Assembly (NCBI RefSeq): GCF_009939005.1 | Contig: NZ_JAACJS010000015.1 | Location: 1,366,325 to 1,430,324, forward strand | Direction of reading: 5' to 3' | DNA from: Sediminibacterium roseum | GTDB lineage: Bacteria; Bacteroidota; Bacteroidia; Chitinophagales; Chitinophagaceae | DNA: 64,000 nucleotides | Shown: piece after piece, positions 19,313 to 28,280 of the stretch | How positions within the stretch are numbered: the stretch's first letter is position 1 | How the letters are laid out: each line of letters begins with the position of its first letter | Made by a program: the position numbers and the translations under genes | The notes under the pieces: model-generated | Told to the model about the DNA's origin: nothing | Seen by the model: only the letters and a program-made list of their open reading frames with translations | The model's database searches: none

Positions 19313-21622
19313 TTACCTTGATCCGCCACCGGTCCTTTCTTCCGCAGGCTCCTCAAAAAGCGTATGCTTGAATTTGTTGTACAGAAAAGAAGCCACCAAT
19401 AAAATAATACCGAGTATGATCAGGACGATCGTTTTAGAAATGGTTGAAAGCGATGCCAGGTCGTAAAAGAACAATTTGAGCAAGGTTGATCCAAGCAATA
19501 CCATCGCCGCGATGCGCAGGTGTTTTCTTTTCCTGAGGATCCCGATCGCAATAAGCACCAGCGCATATAATCCACAGATGATGCTCAACCCCAGTTTGTA
19601 TTGGTTGTTGTATCCCATTACATCCATCCAATGCACAAATTCGTTACAGATAACCGTGAGCAAAGCGATGTTGAACAGCATTGAATAAGCCCGCGCCGAA
19701 ACCAGGGAATTGAAAAATGCAAGCTGGTTTTTCTTAAGCGCGGCGAGCAGTAGTGCCACAGCCGCAAAACACATGTACCGTATGCCCAGCATAGCCAAGG
19801 GCCGCCCCGTGTGGTGCTGAAGGTAAGATTCCCTGATCCAGCCGATCGCGTTCAATCCTTCCGTAAACAAACCAAACATGCAGAAAACAGACACAACGGC
19901 CATCAGCACCGTGATACTGCTCTTTCGCATATACCTCTGATTGAGGAACAACCAGGCGCCTGCATAAAGCATGCTGTAGATCAGTACCCACAACGTCTGA
20001 AAATTAGCAGCCTGCACATAGTGATGGCTGATGTAATCGCCAAGCCACCAGAGATCGAGCTCAATCAAAATATTTATATACAACAGGCCAATGAACAACA
20101 CCGGCAGAACCATGCTGAAAAAATAACCTGTCCATTCGGTTACCGCATTCCTGTTCTTTACGGCGATCCAACTCATCGCCGCAAGACAACCACACACGAG
20201 TGTTGCATTTACAAAATCGATGTTTGCAAACGCTGTTTCTACTGCTTGTGGCATTGTTGTGCGAAAAAGAACCTGGGAATGCGTGCTCCAGTCCATCAGC
20301 AAACTGATCAGCGTTAATACCACCAGCGAGAACGAAGCAAGGAGGTAAAGGTTTCTTTTCTCCTGGTAGCCGATGAAACACAATACAGTAGCCTCCATCA
20401 CCCATAACATCGTGATCCATGTATTTGAAAAAGCGATGGGTACGGCAATGGTTATAAAGGAAATGCCAAGCCCCAGAACAAATACCACAACGGAGGCATC
20501 TACCAGTCTCATCCTTCGTATCCACAAACCCACCGCCAGGTGCACCACTGCATTGGCAAGCGTAAAAATGGTTAGATAGGTTTGGTTAGCGAATGAATGT
20601 GAAATGAATTGGTACCCGATGAGAAAAAACACAAATGCATTGATCAGCAATACCACAATTTCCCCGAGCTGGTACATTTCTTTTTTCAGGATCTTATACG
20701 ACAGGAACGCGGCGTAAAAGACCAGGAAGTTCAACGTTAAAAAAATAAACTGCAATGCAAAATGATCCTTCTGCACGTGTTCGATGGTGATGGTCAACAG
20801 GAAGATCAGCCAGCTTATTGCAAACGCGCTCCGGTAAATGAGCTTCCAGTCTTTCTTTACCGAGAGCACCAGCAACCCGCCATTGATGATGGACACGTAA
20901 GCAAACAACACCAATACTTTTCCACTTCCGTCGCTTAACAAAAACGGAACTGCGTAGGCACCAACCTGCCCGAGCAGCGCGATGATCTTCCTGTTGTACC
21001 AAAGCGCCATCCACACTGCGAGGGCGGTGGTGGCCACCATCAGAAAAAATGCAACGCCCTGCGGGAAAAGGTCATAAAAATCATACGCTATAAAAGTGAT
21101 GAAATAAAGGATGGTTACACCGCCGCTCATGATGACCGAGCTGAAATCGTGGTATTTTGTTTTGAGTTTTTTGGCGATGGCGAGTAAACCAATGGCCAGT
21201 GCATATCCCGAAACAACGCGCGTCGCCGGACTGACCAGTTCTTTATCGATCGCATATTTTACACCGATAAAAACGCCAACCACGGTGATCAGTATCCCGA
21301 TCTTGTTGATGATATTGGTGCCGATGAGGTCTTCCAGTTTTTTCCCGGATACCCTTACATGTGGCGTAAATGTTTGGGAAACGATCTTCTTCGCAAAAAC
21401 AGGCTTCGCAGGAACGGTAGTATGGATTGTTTCACCAGCAGCTTGTATGGTATCCGGTGCTTCAACAGGATCGGCAGATGGCGTAGCAGCAGTATTTTTC
21501 TTCAACGATTCTATTTCAGCGCTCACACGGTCAAGTTCCCTGTCGATCCTCTGTTGTTGAAAACGGAGGGTCCTGAGTGTATGCTCCAGTGAATCGAGTT
21601 TATCGTTACTGTTATCGTCCAT
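19313..21622 (-). CDS. DUF2339 polytopic membrane protein
   Basis: The 769-residue protein begins with a short coiled coil (about residues 8-48, DSLEHTLRTLRFQQQRIDREL). A Pro/Thr-rich linker follows, then roughly two dozen hydrophobic segments starting at LIGTNIINKIGILITVVGVFIG. This layout and the opening transmembrane motif match the DUF2339 family of large inner-membrane proteins, whose biochemical role is not established. It ends with a charged cytosolic tail. It lies 63 bp after the gene for another membrane protein on the same strand, in the same direction as a GT2 glycosyltransferase, so a cell-envelope role is possible but unproven. Confidence 0.85.
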   Translation of the reverse strand: MDDNSNDKLDSLEHTLRTLRFQQQRIDRELDRVSAEIESLKKNTAATPSADPVEAPDTIQAAGETIHTTVPAKPVFAKKIVSQTFTPHVRVSGKKLEDLIGTNIINKIGILITVVGVFIGVKYAIDKELVSPATRVVSGYALAIGLLAIAKKLKTKYHDFSSVIMSGGVTILYFITFIAYDFYDLFPQGVAFFLMVATTALAVWMALWYNRKIIALLGQVGAYAVPFLLSDGSGKVLVLFAYVSIINGGLLVLSVKKDWKLIYRSAFAISWLIFLLTITIEHVQKDHFALQFIFLTLNFLVFYAAFLSYKILKKEMYQLGEIVVLLINAFVFFLIGYQFISHSFANQTYLTIFTLANAVVHLAVGLWIRRMRLVDASVVVFVLGLGISFITIAVPIAFSNTWITMLWVMEATVLCFIGYQEKRNLYLLASFSLVVLTLISLLMDWSTHSQVLFRTTMPQAVETAFANIDFVNATLVCGCLAAMSWIAVKNRNAVTEWTGYFFSMVLPVLFIGLLYINILIELDLWWLGDYISHHYVQAANFQTLWVLIYSMLYAGAWLFLNQRYMRKSSITVLMAVVSVFCMFGLFTEGLNAIGWIRESYLQHHTGRPLAMLGIRYMCFAAVALLLAALKKNQLAFFNSLVSARAYSMLFNIALLTVICNEFVHWMDVMGYNNQYKLGLSIICGLYALVLIAIGILRKRKHLRIAAMVLLGSTLLKLFFYDLASLSTISKTIVLIILGIILLVASFLYNKFKHTLFEEPAEERTGGGSR

Positions 21623-21634
21623 AAGCGGAACCTT

Positions 21635-21672
21635 TGATTACTGATTACTAATTAGCAATTAATAATTAGAAT
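21635..21672. repeat. AT-rich ATTACTAATTAG-type intergenic repeat
   Basis: The gap between the DUF2339 gene and the upstream membrane-protein gene contains TGATTACTGATTACTAATTA followed by overlapping AATTA units. Related sequence occurs at 45163-45236 and 52786-52880, also in gaps between genes. Confidence 0.5.
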
Positions 21673-21685
21673 TTAGTGGGTATCA

Positions 21686-23206
21686 TTATTGTTCTTTTGT
21701 TCTTCGTTTGTAAACAAGATAAGTCCGTTGAACCGACCGCAGGTTGGCAACCGCTACATAATTTGAATCGGGATAAACGCCCGGGTATTTTTCTTTCGGG
21801 AGCCAGTTCTCGCCCAGCACAATGTAATTGCCTGTAAAGTTTTTGATACACGACAAAGTTGCCTCGTAACGCGGTTTTAATTTTACAGGGATCGACGGAT
21901 ATTTTGGCATCAGCCTGTTGATGGTGATGGGGAAGAACTCGTAACACGCCGATGGGTTCCTGCTGTAAAAATTAAGCACCCCGTCCGTTAAAAAAAGAAC
22001 GCGCTCGCCGGCTGGAATTATTTTGCTGATCGAATCGTTCACGGCGATCTCGGACCTGAAATTGGATAGGTTGTATTGCATCACGTTTTTAGAATGACTG
22101 ATCACCGGCGTGGAAAAGAACAGGTACATCAACAGCGCAGGCAATGCAATACGCAGGTCGATAAACTTTTTGAGCATCGCAAAATACGCCGTGCCCTCAA
22201 ACTGAAGCACGCTCCTGGTGAGCAGCAACAGGAACAACAGCAATCCAAAATAATGATAAGAAAAACCGACCTGCAGCACCACCGTAGGAACCACGAGCGC
22301 AAACATAAGCGCCGCAGGAAAAATAAATTTCCAAAAAAGTGGTTTGTCTTTTTTGTTTTTGATCCATACCAACACGATCAGAACCAGGCAACATACAAGC
22401 GACAACATATAGGCCTGGTCTATGCATACAAACCGGTAAGTGATCCTGAAATAATCAAAGAAACGGCGCAGGTTGAGCCCATTGCCCTGGAGCAGTTTGG
22501 CAGTTTCCAGTTCTTTCCAGCTGATGAGAATGGAAGTTCCGAATACGATCACAAGCGCTAAGGATACGATCCAGTAATTGCTTTTCCTGAAATAAAAAAA
22601 AGAAAAAACAAGCACCGCTCCTGCGTACAGAAGGGTGATGCCTTTTAACCCGGCCACATACCCCAACAGGATCCCTGCAATAATATCGAATACAAGTTTT
22701 TGCTGCGACAAAAAGAAGACCGCATACAACAACAAACCGATGGCCAGGTGCTCGGCCTGCATGAACGAATCCGATCCCGCCGTGACCAGGAAAATGGAAG
22801 TGATGAAAAACAATTTCCACTGGTTTTTTACAGACGCATTGTGGCTCCTGGAAAAAAGATAGGCCCCCAGAACAAGGAACGAAAGGAAGATCATTTGAAC
22901 CGCAACAATAAAACTGTATTTGTTCTCCCAGAGATGGAGCGGTTGTGCAAGTTTGTAAATGCCGTAATAAACGGCCCTGTTGTAAAAAGGTTTGAGTTCA
23001 AATGTTTCGAGTACGTTACCGGGGAAATGTTTGGCAGATGCATTGGAAATATTGGCCGAAGCGAAAAATATCTTCTGGTCCTCCTCAAACGGGTTGAAGG
23101 CACGCTGAACAACGAAGCCGGCGAAAACGACAATGATGAGAAAGTAAAGCAGTTTGTTCATACGGTTGTGTTGGAAGAATGATCGCTGCCGTGTTGCCGT
23201 TACCAT
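21686..23206 (-). CDS. Polytopic membrane protein, GT-C glycosyltransferase-like
   Basis: About 506 residues with roughly ten transmembrane helices and a soluble C-terminal region of about 120 residues. An acidic patch after the first helix (NPFEEDQKIFF) and the overall layout recall GT-C (GT39/GT87-like) lipid-linked sugar transferases, but no diagnostic motif is secure. The start is chosen at 23206, where the ATG overlaps the GT2 stop codon as TGATG, implying translational coupling. A downstream ATG at 23161 begins directly at the first helix (MNKLLYFLII) and is an alternative. The coupling to a GT2 enzyme supports a joint role in envelope glycan or glycolipid synthesis; this is inference. 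Confidence 0.75.
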   Translation of the reverse strand: MVTATRQRSFFQHNRMNKLLYFLIIVVFAGFVVQRAFNPFEEDQKIFFASANISNASAKHFPGNVLETFELKPFYNRAVYYGIYKLAQPLHLWENKYSFIVAVQMIFLSFLVLGAYLFSRSHNASVKNQWKLFFITSIFLVTAGSDSFMQAEHLAIGLLLYAVFFLSQQKLVFDIIAGILLGYVAGLKGITLLYAGAVLVFSFFYFRKSNYWIVSLALVIVFGTSILISWKELETAKLLQGNGLNLRRFFDYFRITYRFVCIDQAYMLSLVCCLVLIVLVWIKNKKDKPLFWKFIFPAALMFALVVPTVVLQVGFSYHYFGLLLFLLLLTRSVLQFEGTAYFAMLKKFIDLRIALPALLMYLFFSTPVISHSKNVMQYNLSNFRSEIAVNDSISKIIPAGERVLFLTDGVLNFYSRNPSACYEFFPITINRLMPKYPSIPVKLKPRYEATLSCIKNFTGNYIVLGENWLPKEKYPGVYPDSNYVAVANLRSVQRTYLVYKRRTKEQ

Positions 23207-23931
23207 CACGGTCTTTTCGATCGCTCATAGCTTTTCTTGATCTGCCTGAAATCCCTGATCGCCTTGAGGCCGATCTTTGTTATGCTTTTCAGGTTGATCG
23301 AATTTTTACCCGCCTGCCTTGGTTTGAAAGTGATCGGGATCCATTTTACGGGAACCTTGTCTTTTACGATCAATGTTGACATCACCACATTCGAAAGAAA
23401 AGAATCCGCCGGTATCAACCCGAGGTATTTGCGGAGCGTTGCTGCATTGATGAGCCTGAATGGTGTATTGGCATCCGGAACGCTCACGCCGAAAGTGGCC
23501 AGGAGCACAAGTTTCAGAACTTTGGTAACAAACACCCTGCTGCTTCCGTCCTGCCTGTTGTTGCGAACGCCGATCAGGAAATCGTATTCGTTGCGGTTCT
23601 CCCAGAACGCCTGGAACTCGTTGGGGTCGGTGTGCCCGTCAGAATCGGTTTGAAAGATCCAGTCGGCATTTCTTTCGAGCGCCAGGTTGTAACCAAACAG
23701 CAGCGTTCTTCCATGGCCTGAATTGGGTTTGGTGATGGCTTCGAGGTAAGGATATCTCTTACCCAGTTCGAGCATTTTGGAATAGGTATCGTCTTTACTG
23801 CCATCATCGATGATGAGCAGCCTGCTGTTGCCACCGATCTTCTCCACCACGGGGTGCCACTGCGCCACAACGGATTCGATGTTGGCCGATTCATTGTAAG
23901 CAGGTAATATGATGTAGAGGGTCTGGGGCAT
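23206..23931 (-). CDS. Family 2 glycosyltransferase (polyprenyl-phosphate sugar synthase-like)
   Basis: The 241-residue protein is a GT-A fold family 2 enzyme. The N-terminus has the ILPAYNE motif, then LLIIDDGSKDDT, and a metal-binding DSDGHTD motif near residue 97. SGHGRTLLFGYNLAL resembles the GKGxAxxxG region of dolichol-phosphate mannose synthase-like enzymes. There are no C-terminal transmembrane helices, so it is a soluble or peripheral cytoplasmic enzyme. It probably transfers a sugar from a nucleotide donor to a polyprenyl phosphate for use by the coupled membrane protein. The specific sugar cannot be read from the sequence. Confidence 0.9.
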   Translation of the reverse strand: MPQTLYIILPAYNESANIESVVAQWHPVVEKIGGNSRLLIIDDGSKDDTYSKMLELGKRYPYLEAITKPNSGHGRTLLFGYNLALERNADWIFQTDSDGHTDPNEFQAFWENRNEYDFLIGVRNNRQDGSSRVFVTKVLKLVLLATFGVSVPDANTPFRLINAATLRKYLGLIPADSFLSNVVMSTLIVKDKVPVKWIPITFKPRQAGKNSINLKSITKIGLKAIRDFRQIKKSYERSKRP

Positions 23932-24104
23932 TGGAGTAAAAGTAGTGGGATTTTTGTTAAGTTGGGATTGAATATGTAACGAAGCGGATTTTTTTGTTTT
24001 GACGGCAAGTCCGTTTCAAATGAACACGCGGCTCATTGCATCAGGCTTCTTCTTAAAAAAAACACATGGCGGCCTGGTCCCGCTTACACAAAAAATTTCA
24101 GCGC

Positions 24105-26102
24105 TCACCTGATCAATACCGTTGTTCCTGAAAAAATCATCTTCCTGCCATCGCCCTGGGTAGCCTCAAACATCCAGACATAAGTGCCCATGGGTTGCGG
24201 GATGTTCCTGTAACTGCCATCCCAACCCGTTCCCACGGAGCTGGATTCGAACACCACCTGCCCGAGCCGGTTGTAAATGCGGAACACAAAATGCGACACT
24301 TTGCCCAGCGGGTTTTTCAAAGGTTTGAGGATATCGTTCTTACCATCACCGTTTGGCGTGAAGGCGGATGGAACGTAGATGGCCTGCAGCGTATCGCAAT
24401 CTCCTTTCTGCGGTATGCTGAAAGCAAAGGAATCAACCAGGCATTTGGCCGCGTTGAAAATTTTTACCGCGTGTGTGCCCGAAGACATGTTCCTTACTTC
24501 AATCCCTGAATTATACATCCCGCCCGCCACCTCGAAACGATAAGGGCCCTCTGCACCCGAAACGACAACTTTGATGTTTCCCGTTCCCAGGCAGATGTTG
24601 TGGGTTATGAAAGAATCGATCACAGGCACCGCAGTTGAAACGGGAACAACCACCAGCGTGTCGTAAATGCAGTTACCGGTTTTCAGTTGCACCCTGTGCG
24701 CACCTGGCGGTAGGTTTGTAAAATGATTTTTTGTGCCAAAATTTCCGTTGTCGATCCTGAGACTGTCGATCGCCGCCGAAGCGTGGTACCACACTGTTAT
24801 TTCACCATTCTGTGCGCACACCGAACCCGGAACGATTGCAATATCAGAGACCGGGTCGGAAATGGAATATGCGGCGATGGTGAACGGCAATTCTTCTGTG
24901 GTGCATTGCGTGCTGTCCCTCACTTTCAGTTTATACTGTCCCGCCTGCAACCCCGTGATCTTTGGCGATGCGCTTACGGGCAAACCGCTGATCTCGAAGT
25001 GTAAAGGTGCTTTTCCTTCTGTTGTTTGTACTATTACACCGCCGGTAGACCTTGCGCAGGTATCTGCCTGTATCGACGCGATGGTGGCTACTACTTTTCC
25101 CGGCGGGTAAATTTCCACGGCGGTATCGATCCTGCAACCATTGCTGCTTTTGATCTGCAGGTTCCAGGTACCGGGCGTTGCGGGTTCGTTGAAGGTTATG
25201 GGTCCTTTCCTGTTGAGCGCCTGTTTTATTTCGTTTCCATGCGTTAACGTATAACTGATGCCTGAATCGCCTTCAGCGGTATAGGCATGCAATGCGATGC
25301 GGGTATCGGTTTGGGGGAAGCAGATGGGTGTGATGCTGATGGTCTTTGCAAGGATAAAAGGCTGTTCACCGGTTTCATTGTAACTGGCGGCATCGAATAC
25401 TTTGTCATCCTCAAGACTGAACGATGCACGGATATTGCCAATCTTTTTGTTATCGATATCGATCTCCACCAGGTGCGTGGTGGTTCCGATGGTTTCAACG
25501 CCATAAACACGGTTGCCGGCGCAGTTTTCGCTCACGTTTACCAGGCCTGCAAACACACGGCCGTTGGTGGGTATGATCACCGACGTGCCCGTTAACAAGA
25601 AGTCCTTGGTTACTTCAACGATGCCCTCGTCGGCACTGAGGTAGAGTTTGCCCTTGTAAAAAACCATATCACCCGATGGCGTAAAAGGAAGGTTCGTGGT
25701 GTACCCTGAAAAAAATACAGTGCTGGTCCTGTACAGGTGCTTGTACCTGTTTTCGAAGGCCCACAACACGCCGTTGTTGTCTACAGTTAACGTATTCGCG
25801 CCACCTGGAATGTAAGGAAGCAGATCGGTTTTCTTGGGAGACACGGGATCGAGCACGGCACTGTGCAGGGTATGGGTGGTTTTGTCGAGGAAATAAAGGC
25901 TGTCGCGGTACAATGCGATGCTGCCGATGTCCCAGTTTTTTACGGAGGATATATTCTCCACCTTGAAATTGTTCCCCATGTCAACTGAGAACAGCCCTTT
26001 TGTTTCGGTGCTTAAAAATATGATCTGTGCTGACAGACGGTTAGCTATCAAGCAGGTCAGCAAGACCCCTATTAAGCAGTGTTTAAGGAGTTGGTGGCGC
26101 AT
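24105..26102 (-). CDS. Secreted protein with T9SS type B (CHU_C, gliding-associated) sorting domain
   Basis: The 665-residue protein has a signal peptide (residues 1-25, LIANRLSAQ). Its N-terminal half (about 25-260) resembles a beta-propeller, with repeated short strands such as GSIALYRDSLYFLDK and GDMVFYKGKLYLSADEG. Ig/SprB-like modules follow (about 270-560) with DTCARSTGGV and GLQAGQYKLKVRDSTQC. The C-terminal ~90 residues are a classic type B sorting domain (YVPSAFTPNGDGKNDILKP, FRIYNRLGQVVFES, GTYVWMFEA). Such proteins are exported by the type IX system and may remain on the surface. The ligand or role is unknown. It appears monocistronic. Confidence 0.92.
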   Translation of the reverse strand: MRHQLLKHCLIGVLLTCLIANRLSAQIIFLSTETKGLFSVDMGNNFKVENISSVKNWDIGSIALYRDSLYFLDKTTHTLHSAVLDPVSPKKTDLLPYIPGGANTLTVDNNGVLWAFENRYKHLYRTSTVFFSGYTTNLPFTPSGDMVFYKGKLYLSADEGIVEVTKDFLLTGTSVIIPTNGRVFAGLVNVSENCAGNRVYGVETIGTTTHLVEIDIDNKKIGNIRASFSLEDDKVFDAASYNETGEQPFILAKTISITPICFPQTDTRIALHAYTAEGDSGISYTLTHGNEIKQALNRKGPITFNEPATPGTWNLQIKSSNGCRIDTAVEIYPPGKVVATIASIQADTCARSTGGVIVQTTEGKAPLHFEISGLPVSASPKITGLQAGQYKLKVRDSTQCTTEELPFTIAAYSISDPVSDIAIVPGSVCAQNGEITVWYHASAAIDSLRIDNGNFGTKNHFTNLPPGAHRVQLKTGNCIYDTLVVVPVSTAVPVIDSFITHNICLGTGNIKVVVSGAEGPYRFEVAGGMYNSGIEVRNMSSGTHAVKIFNAAKCLVDSFAFSIPQKGDCDTLQAIYVPSAFTPNGDGKNDILKPLKNPLGKVSHFVFRIYNRLGQVVFESSSVGTGWDGSYRNIPQPMGTYVWMFEATQGDGRKMIFSGTTVLIR

Positions 26103-26412
26103 GGGTGTTTTAAATATAAGGAATACTGACGGGATTTATCGGCGGCACCCGGCTATTCCATCGTAATGAAATCGTCTAAAAAATTATGAAATACCGTTCC
26201 GGTCGATTATCTTGAAGTGCCTAAACAAATCCCCCCTCCAGGCTTCCGTGTTTTTTACGGCGTATTTTACCGCAGTGATTCGTGTTTTTATTGTTGTTAC
26301 ACTCACATTTCTGTGACTGTAGTACGCGGAGCGTGAAAAAATCTCTGGGCGGCATTGGGTATCCGTACGTTTAGAAATAGCCGAAATCAATTACTCAGGG
26401 TTTTCGGGTTTT
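26103..26412. other. AT-rich gap at the left edge of the accessory island
   Basis: I see no gene here. The region separates the T9SS type B gene from the first direct repeat and has no recognised terminator or tRNA. Confidence 0.5.
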
Positions 26413-26500
26413 GTAATTTGGTTTTAGCTAATCGGGTTTGTAGTGGACAAGGCAGCAGTGGGATCAAGGATGGCTCAACCTTCGCAAAGCCTATAACGTT
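26413..26500 (+). repeat. Direct repeat copy A, attC-like candidate
   Basis: This copy runs from GTAATTTGGTTTTAGC to GCAAAGCCTATAAC and then GTT. The two ends are imperfect inverted repeats of each other, and the interior can form smaller stems. It closely matches copy B at 27701-27787, 1287 bp away. The length (about 85 bp) and the AAC/GTT end suit an integron attC site, but the canonical RYYYAAC and GTTRRRY ends are not matched. Confidence 0.55.
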
Positions 26501-26549
26501 GTAGGCAATCTATCGGACACACTAAATATACATACCAAAACAAACAATA

Positions 26550-27624
26550 ATGGACACAACCTTAAAGTTGAAACTTGAGCAGCTTCATCAAAGAGTAGAC
26601 TCATTAAAAGACCAAATTAATACCGAGGAAGCAACCAAAAACGCGTTTGTGCTGCCTTTCATACAAATTCTTGGCTATGACATCTTCAATCCAACTGAGG
26701 TAGTTCCCGAATTTATATGTGATATTGGTACAAAAAAAGGTGAGAAAGTGGATTACGTTATAAAAAAAGACAACGAGCCTATTTTGATAATTGAGTGCAA
26801 ACATTGGAAAGAAAATGCTGATGCACACAATTCACAACTTCATCGATACTACCACGTTTAAAAAGCTCGTTTTGGCGTTCTTACTAACGGAGGGGTTTAT
26901 AATTTCTATGCGGACTTGGCGAAACCCAATATAATGGATGAAAAGCCATTTTTCACTTTAGATCTTTCTAACTTGCAGGATTCAAATTTAAAAATTTTAG
27001 AAAACTTCACGAAAAACGGATACAACCTTGAAGGAATTTTAGATTCAGCCGAAGCACTCAAATATATTAAGGCAATCCGAAATGAATTCGAGAAGGAAAT
27101 ACAAAACCCGTCTGATGATTTAATCAAGCTTTTAGTTAGTAGATTTTTCGACAAACCTCTAACTTCCTCTAGGCTTGCCACTTTCAGGGAATATTCCAAA
27201 AAAGCATTCTCTGGCTCTATTAATGAATATAAACTTCAGGTTAAAAAATGCTTTAAGCATCAATGACGCTATTCCTTCGAAAGATGAAGAACAAATAGTT
27301 GCAATTGATGAAAATTCCGATGCTGTTAAGCTAATTACCACAGAGGAAGAAATGGAAGGGTCGCAGATAGTAAAGGCAATTTTGCGTGAGATACTTCCAG
27401 CTAAAAGAATTTCTTTCAGAGATACTCAGTCATACTTTGGTGTATTACTAGACGACAATAATCGTAAGCCACTATGTAGACTGCATTTTAATTCTTCAAA
27501 CAAGTACATAGAACTATTTAACAATGGAAAAGAGAACGGAGAAAGAAAATTGCTTGATACATTAGACGATATATACAAATACAAAAGCGAATTGCTGACT
27601 ACTGCTTCAAATTACGAGAAGTAA
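26550..27624 (+). pseudogene. Decayed HsdR_N-type restriction-endonuclease-like gene
   Basis: Three reading-frame pieces line up as one protein of about 358 residues. Piece one (26550-26858) has the type I restriction HsdR N-terminal layout: EEATKNAFVLPFIQILGYD, VDYVIKKDNEPILIIECKHW (the D...ExK nuclease core). A single in-frame TAA at 26859-26861 interrupts it, and the same frame continues with KARFGVLTNGG. Near 27228-27232 the frame shifts, consistent with loss of two bases in a TATATA run, and continues to 27624 (EEEMEGSQIVKAILREILP, RDTQSYFGVLLDDNNRKPLCRL). Intact relatives, as I recall them, are stand-alone nuclease-like proteins of about this length. Only two lesions are visible, so decay is recent, or the stop could be a sequencing error. 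It lies between two direct repeats. Confidence 0.82.
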
Positions 27625-27700
27625 AGACTGCCTACAACATTGGTTTTGCAAAAGTTGGGCGATTATGGCCCATCAGCTGTGGGAATTCTAATCGACTTTT

Positions 27701-27787
27701 GTAATTTGGCTTTAGCTAATCGGGGTTTAGTGGCCAAGCCAGCAATTGGATCACAGAATGCCCAACCTTCGCAAAGCCTTTAACGTT
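27701..27787 (+). repeat. Direct repeat copy B, attC-like candidate
   Basis: This copy runs from GTAATTTGGCTTTAGC to GCAAAGCCTTTAAC followed by GTT. It matches copy A over nearly its whole length with scattered substitutions, and similarity extends a little beyond the GTT. A start codon lies 51 bp after the GTT, compared with 52 bp after copy A. Confidence 0.55.
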
Positions 27788-27835
27788 GGTGGCAGGTAGT
27801 TTAGGCACACCGAATTGAAAAACTGATAATCCTAG

Positions 27836-27988
27836 ATGTTTAAAACACCCGAAATACCGACAGATAATTTATATAAGTTCATTGCCCTTTTCGGCTTGAT
27901 TATTTTCCTATTTAGCATTTATCAGATTGTCAATGAACAAAATTATTTTTTTGAAAGCATCAAACAAGACAATATAGAGGAATACTAA
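27836..27988 (+). CDS. Small single-pass membrane protein (50 aa), candidate cassette gene
   Basis: The frame starts at ATG 27836 and encodes 50 residues with one clear transmembrane helix (FIALFGLIIFLFSIYQIV) and a charged, acidic C-terminus (IKQDNIEEY). Its spacing from repeat B equals that of the pseudogene from repeat A, which supports a gene-cassette arrangement. I recognise no family. It could also be the remnant of a longer gene, since the following sequence looks non-coding. Confidence 0.4.
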   Translation: MFKTPEIPTDNLYKFIALFGLIIFLFSIYQIVNEQNYFFESIKQDNIEEY

Positions 27989-28280
27989 AATGCAAACAAA
28001 ACTTGACTTATCCAAACTTATTTTAACATGTATGCATTGATTGCAAAACGCAATATTGCAACCTCATACACTGTTCACTTATGCATCATTGCGTATCATA
28101 CCGTATCATTGTTACCCATAATTCATCCCCCACTTCCTAAATCTGTTACGAAATAAAAGTAGTAACCGAAATAGTCACAACTAATTGGCTAACAAAGGCA
28201 AGAAAAGGCAACTATCGGCTAATGAAACTCACTGATAATGAATATAAACGCCATAAAACGTGCATGAACAGTTAGCCGGG
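27989..28280. other. AT-rich non-coding stretch at the right edge of the accessory island
   Basis: No gene and no third repeat copy is visible. The stretch ends at the mnmE stop codon. Confidence 0.5.

Noticed and set aside
26413..27787. Canonical integron attC sites
   Set aside because: The outer ends do not match RYYYAAC/GTTRRRY and no integrase is present, so only attC-like is claimed.
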